The notes beneath the pieces were generated by a model. The model made no database searches. It had not been told where the DNA came from and saw nothing but the letters and a program-made list of their open reading frames with translations. Below, in pieces: positions 5,322 through 5,918 of a DNA stretch of 5,918 nucleotides; the first letter of the stretch is position 1, and every line of letters starts with the position of its first letter. The position numbers were made by a program, and so were the translations under genes. Source of the stretch: Cytophagales bacterium (GTDB lineage Bacteria; Bacteroidota; Bacteroidia; Cytophagales; Cyclobacteriaceae); NCBI GenBank assembly GCA_003537495.1, contig DPSB01000104.1:2067-7984 (forward strand). Direction: 5' to 3'.

Positions 5322-5918
5322 ATGAAATACACACGCATCAGTATTAACACAGCTACACCAGCAGAGGCGCGCTCGCGGGTGATGATTATTTATACCGGTG
5401 GTACGTTTGGTATGACCTACGATGAGTCGGGCGTGTTGATTCCGTTCGACTTCTCGTTAATAAAGGAGCAATTACCAGCTTTGCGCAATCTCTTTTTGGA
5501 GATCACAGTCATTTCGTTTGCACAACCTGTAGATTCATCAAACATTTCACCTGAGCACTGGAAAGCTATAGCCGAAATCATTTTTGAAAATTATCAGGAT
5601 CAGGATGGTTTTGTGGTTTTACACGGAACCGATACCATGGCGTTTTCTGCTTCGGCTTTAAGCTTTATGTTACCGGGTTTGGCCAAACCGGTAATTTTTA
5701 CCGGGGCCCAATTGCCCATTAGCCAGTCTCGTTCGGATGCTCGCGAAAACCTGATTACATCATTAGAAATTGCTTCTGCAAAAATTAACGGTAAACCCGT
5801 GTTGCCCGAGGTTTGTATTTATTTTGACTATCAATTGCTGCGGGGTAACCGGGCCAAGAAGGTGGAGAGTATGCACTTTGATGCATTTGAATCGGGTAAC
5901 TACCCTGTGTTGGCAAAA
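5322..5918 (+). CDS. ansA: Type I L-asparaginase, N-terminal part
   Basis: The first 199 codons are open to the right edge, so the C-terminal part is missing. The enzyme hydrolyses L-asparagine to aspartate and ammonia; type I forms are cytoplasmic, and no signal peptide is visible here. Residues 24-30 (YTGGTFG) hold the nucleophile threonine (T25). Substrate contacts include DSS (71-73). HGTDTM (101-106) supplies the second catalytic Thr-Asp pair (T103, D104). FTGAQLPISQSRSDARENL (126-144) and RGNRAKKV (174-181, with the expected catalytic-region lysine) agree with AnsA-type proteins. The first 19 residues are a short extension before the core strand. The ATG at 5322 follows an A/T run (TTTTTTAAATG context), a typical Bacteroidota start without Shine-Dalgarno. 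The 65-bp gap after the TatD-family gene shows no clear promoter or terminator, so readthrough from that gene is possible. Confidence 0.93.
   Translation, partial: MKYTRISINTATPAEARSRVMIIYTGGTFGMTYDESGVLIPFDFSLIKEQLPALRNLFLEITVISFAQPVDSSNISPEHWKAIAEIIFENYQDQDGFVVLHGTDTMAFSASALSFMLPGLAKPVIFTGAQLPISQSRSDARENLITSLEIASAKINGKPVLPEVCIYFDYQLLRGNRAKKVESMHFDAFESGNYPVLAK

Overview
The window looks like ordinary chromosomal DNA of a member of the Bacteroidota, probably a Cytophagales-type organism. Supporting signs are: no start site has a convincing Shine-Dalgarno sequence; a TAnnTTTG-type -7 promoter element with an upstream TTTG sits directly before one gene; starts are preceded by A/T-rich DNA; intergenic DNA carries AT-rich and heptameric repeats; and the protein families have a typical Bacteroidota flavour. 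The taxonomic call rests on pattern recognition, not on a database search.

Layout from left to right. Positions 1-75 (minus strand) hold the first 25 codons of ruvC (Holliday junction resolvase), which runs off the left edge. A 117-bp divergent spacer with a 16-bp inverted repeat follows. All remaining genes are on the plus strand. They are a membrane-anchored family 2 glycosyltransferase (193-1296), a 165-bp spacer with a GGTCTGTG/CACAGACC inverted-repeat element, an RsbU/SpoIIE-type PP2C phosphatase with a GAF-like sensor region (1462-2676), an AT-rich heptad-phased spacer, and a NodB-type polysaccharide deacetylase with a non-ATG start and an in-frame heptanucleotide repeat (2733-3410). 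Then come a MurG-like GT-B glycosyltransferase (3429-4481) with its own promoter inside the end of the deacetylase gene, a TatD-family metal-dependent hydrolase (4486-5256) four bases downstream, and the first 199 codons of a type I L-asparaginase (5322 to the right edge).

The genes do not form one obvious pathway. Two glycosyltransferases and a deacetylase suggest cell-envelope or glycan work, the phosphatase belongs to partner-switching signalling, and ruvC, the TatD-family gene and ansA are housekeeping genes. The GT-B gene and the TatD-family gene are probably co-transcribed.

I did not find a new multi-gene system. The most interesting feature is the degenerate heptanucleotide array (3074-3139) inside the deacetylase gene, where gain or loss of one unit would shift the reading frame before the RPPYG and histidine motifs. 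Also worth a look are the composite hairpin element at 1318-1358, the AT-rich palindrome overlapping the deacetylase start, and the apparently leaderless start of the GT-B gene.
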